From contig CALBSF010000266.1 in the NCBI GenBank assembly GCA_937927795.1, positions 1 through 6,122 on the forward strand: a DNA stretch of 6,122 nucleotides, given 5' to 3'. Below the pieces are notes generated by a model. It was not told the DNA's origin, did no database searches, and saw only the letters and a program-made list of their open reading frames with translations. Each line of letters opens with the position of its first letter. The first letter of the stretch is position 1. A program made the position numbers and the translations under genes. Source of the DNA: an uncultured Rickettsiales bacterium (lineage in GTDB: Bacteria; Pseudomonadota; Alphaproteobacteria; Rickettsiales; UBA1997). Below, in pieces: positions 5,637 through 6,122 of this stretch.

Positions 5637-6122
5637 TTTTATTAGTGAAGATATTTCTTTAAAATTTGGATTTTTAGCTGCGTGTGCTTTAATTGCAGCA
5701 TCGTATATTTTATCTCCGTAAACGTATTTGTAAAAATCATCATTTCCTACTCCGCTACCATCATCTTGTTGGTCTAATTGAATGAATTTTAAAGGCTCTA
5801 CTTTTATATCAAATTCCGCTTTCTTTTGTTTTAGCAGGTCTGCGGTCATGTTTTCACCCGCTTTAGCCATAGCCCAAATAGGGGTTGTTTCAAGCATTTT
5901 AGATGCGTTATACCCTGATTTAAGGATAGCATCCCTTGTAAGTATATTTGCGGCTAAATAGTCTAAGTTTTCTTTATTGCCCTTAGTTCTGTCTGCTGAT
6001 TTTTCTAATGTGACTTTTACGGGGTCTTGCCAATCATCGTTAGTATCATACATGATTTCATTAATCTTTTTGATACCACCTGTAACGGCTTCTTCTACTG
6101 TTTGGTCAAATGTTGTTTCAGG
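5634..6122 (-). CDS. Unrecognised protein, C-terminal 162 residues
   Basis: The frame is open from the right edge of the window to a TAG at 5636-5634, so the start lies outside. The ATG at 6053-6051 is in frame, but 23 further codons (beginning PETTFDQTVEEAV) are open and protein-like upstream, so it is probably internal. The visible part is soluble and mostly helical in character, with no cysteine and no membrane helix. Recognisable stretches such as ENLDYLAANILTRDAILKSGYN, ETTPIWAMAKAGENM, LDQQDDGSGVGNDDFYKYVYGD and a lysine-ending helical tail match no family I can name. Base composition is richer in G+C than the neighbouring AddB-like gene (roughly 37% against 20-25%, by hand sampling), which may reflect high expression. 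It faces the AddB-like gene and shares the hairpin with it, so both belong to the same genome. Coding status is well supported; function is unknown. Confidence 0.75.
   Translation of the reverse strand, partial: PETTFDQTVEEAVTGGIKKINEIMYDTNDDWQDPVKVTLEKSADRTKGNKENLDYLAANILTRDAILKSGYNASKMLETTPIWAMAKAGENMTADLLKQKKAEFDIKVEPLKFIQLDQQDDGSGVGNDDFYKYVYGDKIYDAAIKAHAAKNPNFKEISSLIK

Noticed and set aside
5467..5721. Plus-strand frame of 84 codons overlapping the AddB-like end
   Set aside because: It overlaps the cysteine cluster region in another frame, runs through the terminator hairpin and into the convergent gene; its hydrophobic end is a frame artefact.

Overview
The window looks like a piece of metagenome or single-cell assembly made of three parts: a short synthetic adapter, a Gram-negative envelope operon, and a second DNA segment joined to it that appears to come from a different genome. 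Bases 1-42 match an Illumina P7-side index plus TruSeq adapter with one mismatch and are not biological. No stretch over 300 bases lacks a gene.

Bases 43 to about 4630 hold a leftward (minus-strand) operon of six genes. In transcription order they are: the C-terminal part of an OmpA-family peptidoglycan-binding protein; proB (glutamate 5-kinase with PUA domain); lptF; lptG; an LPP20-type lipoprotein; a 51-residue putative lipoprotein; and the first 83 residues of a second LPP20-like secreted protein, cut off by the adapter (seven coding regions, five of them complete). The genes overlap by 4 and 14 nt or are separated by 0, 1 and 37 nt, so they are probably co-transcribed and partly translationally coupled. 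LptF and LptG form the inner-membrane part of the ABC transporter that extracts lipopolysaccharide, and the flanking OmpA and lipoprotein genes give the operon an outer-envelope theme; proB is the metabolic outlier. Low G+C (about 30% by hand sampling), LPS transport and the gene families indicate a Gram-negative bacterium. A low-G+C alphaproteobacterium is a plausible guess but not proven.

At roughly 4615-4645 the OmpA fragment and an AddB-type nuclease fragment meet head to head, each missing its N-terminal part. Arginine codon use changes abruptly here, from mostly CGN to exclusively AGA/AGG. This points to a chimeric junction (assembly or amplification artefact), with a true rearrangement as the less likely alternative.

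From about 4635 to the end the DNA is more A+T rich and resembles Campylobacterota (Arcobacter/Sulfurimonas-like). It has the C-terminal nuclease domain of an AddB-like repair protein on the plus strand, and convergent to it the C-terminal 162 residues of a protein I do not recognise. A hairpin at 5601-5636 lies between them, and its outermost base pairs are the two stop codons. I see no convincing new defence or mobile system; the most notable points are the chimeric joint, the compact operon with an easily missed small lipoprotein, and the shared stop-codon hairpin.
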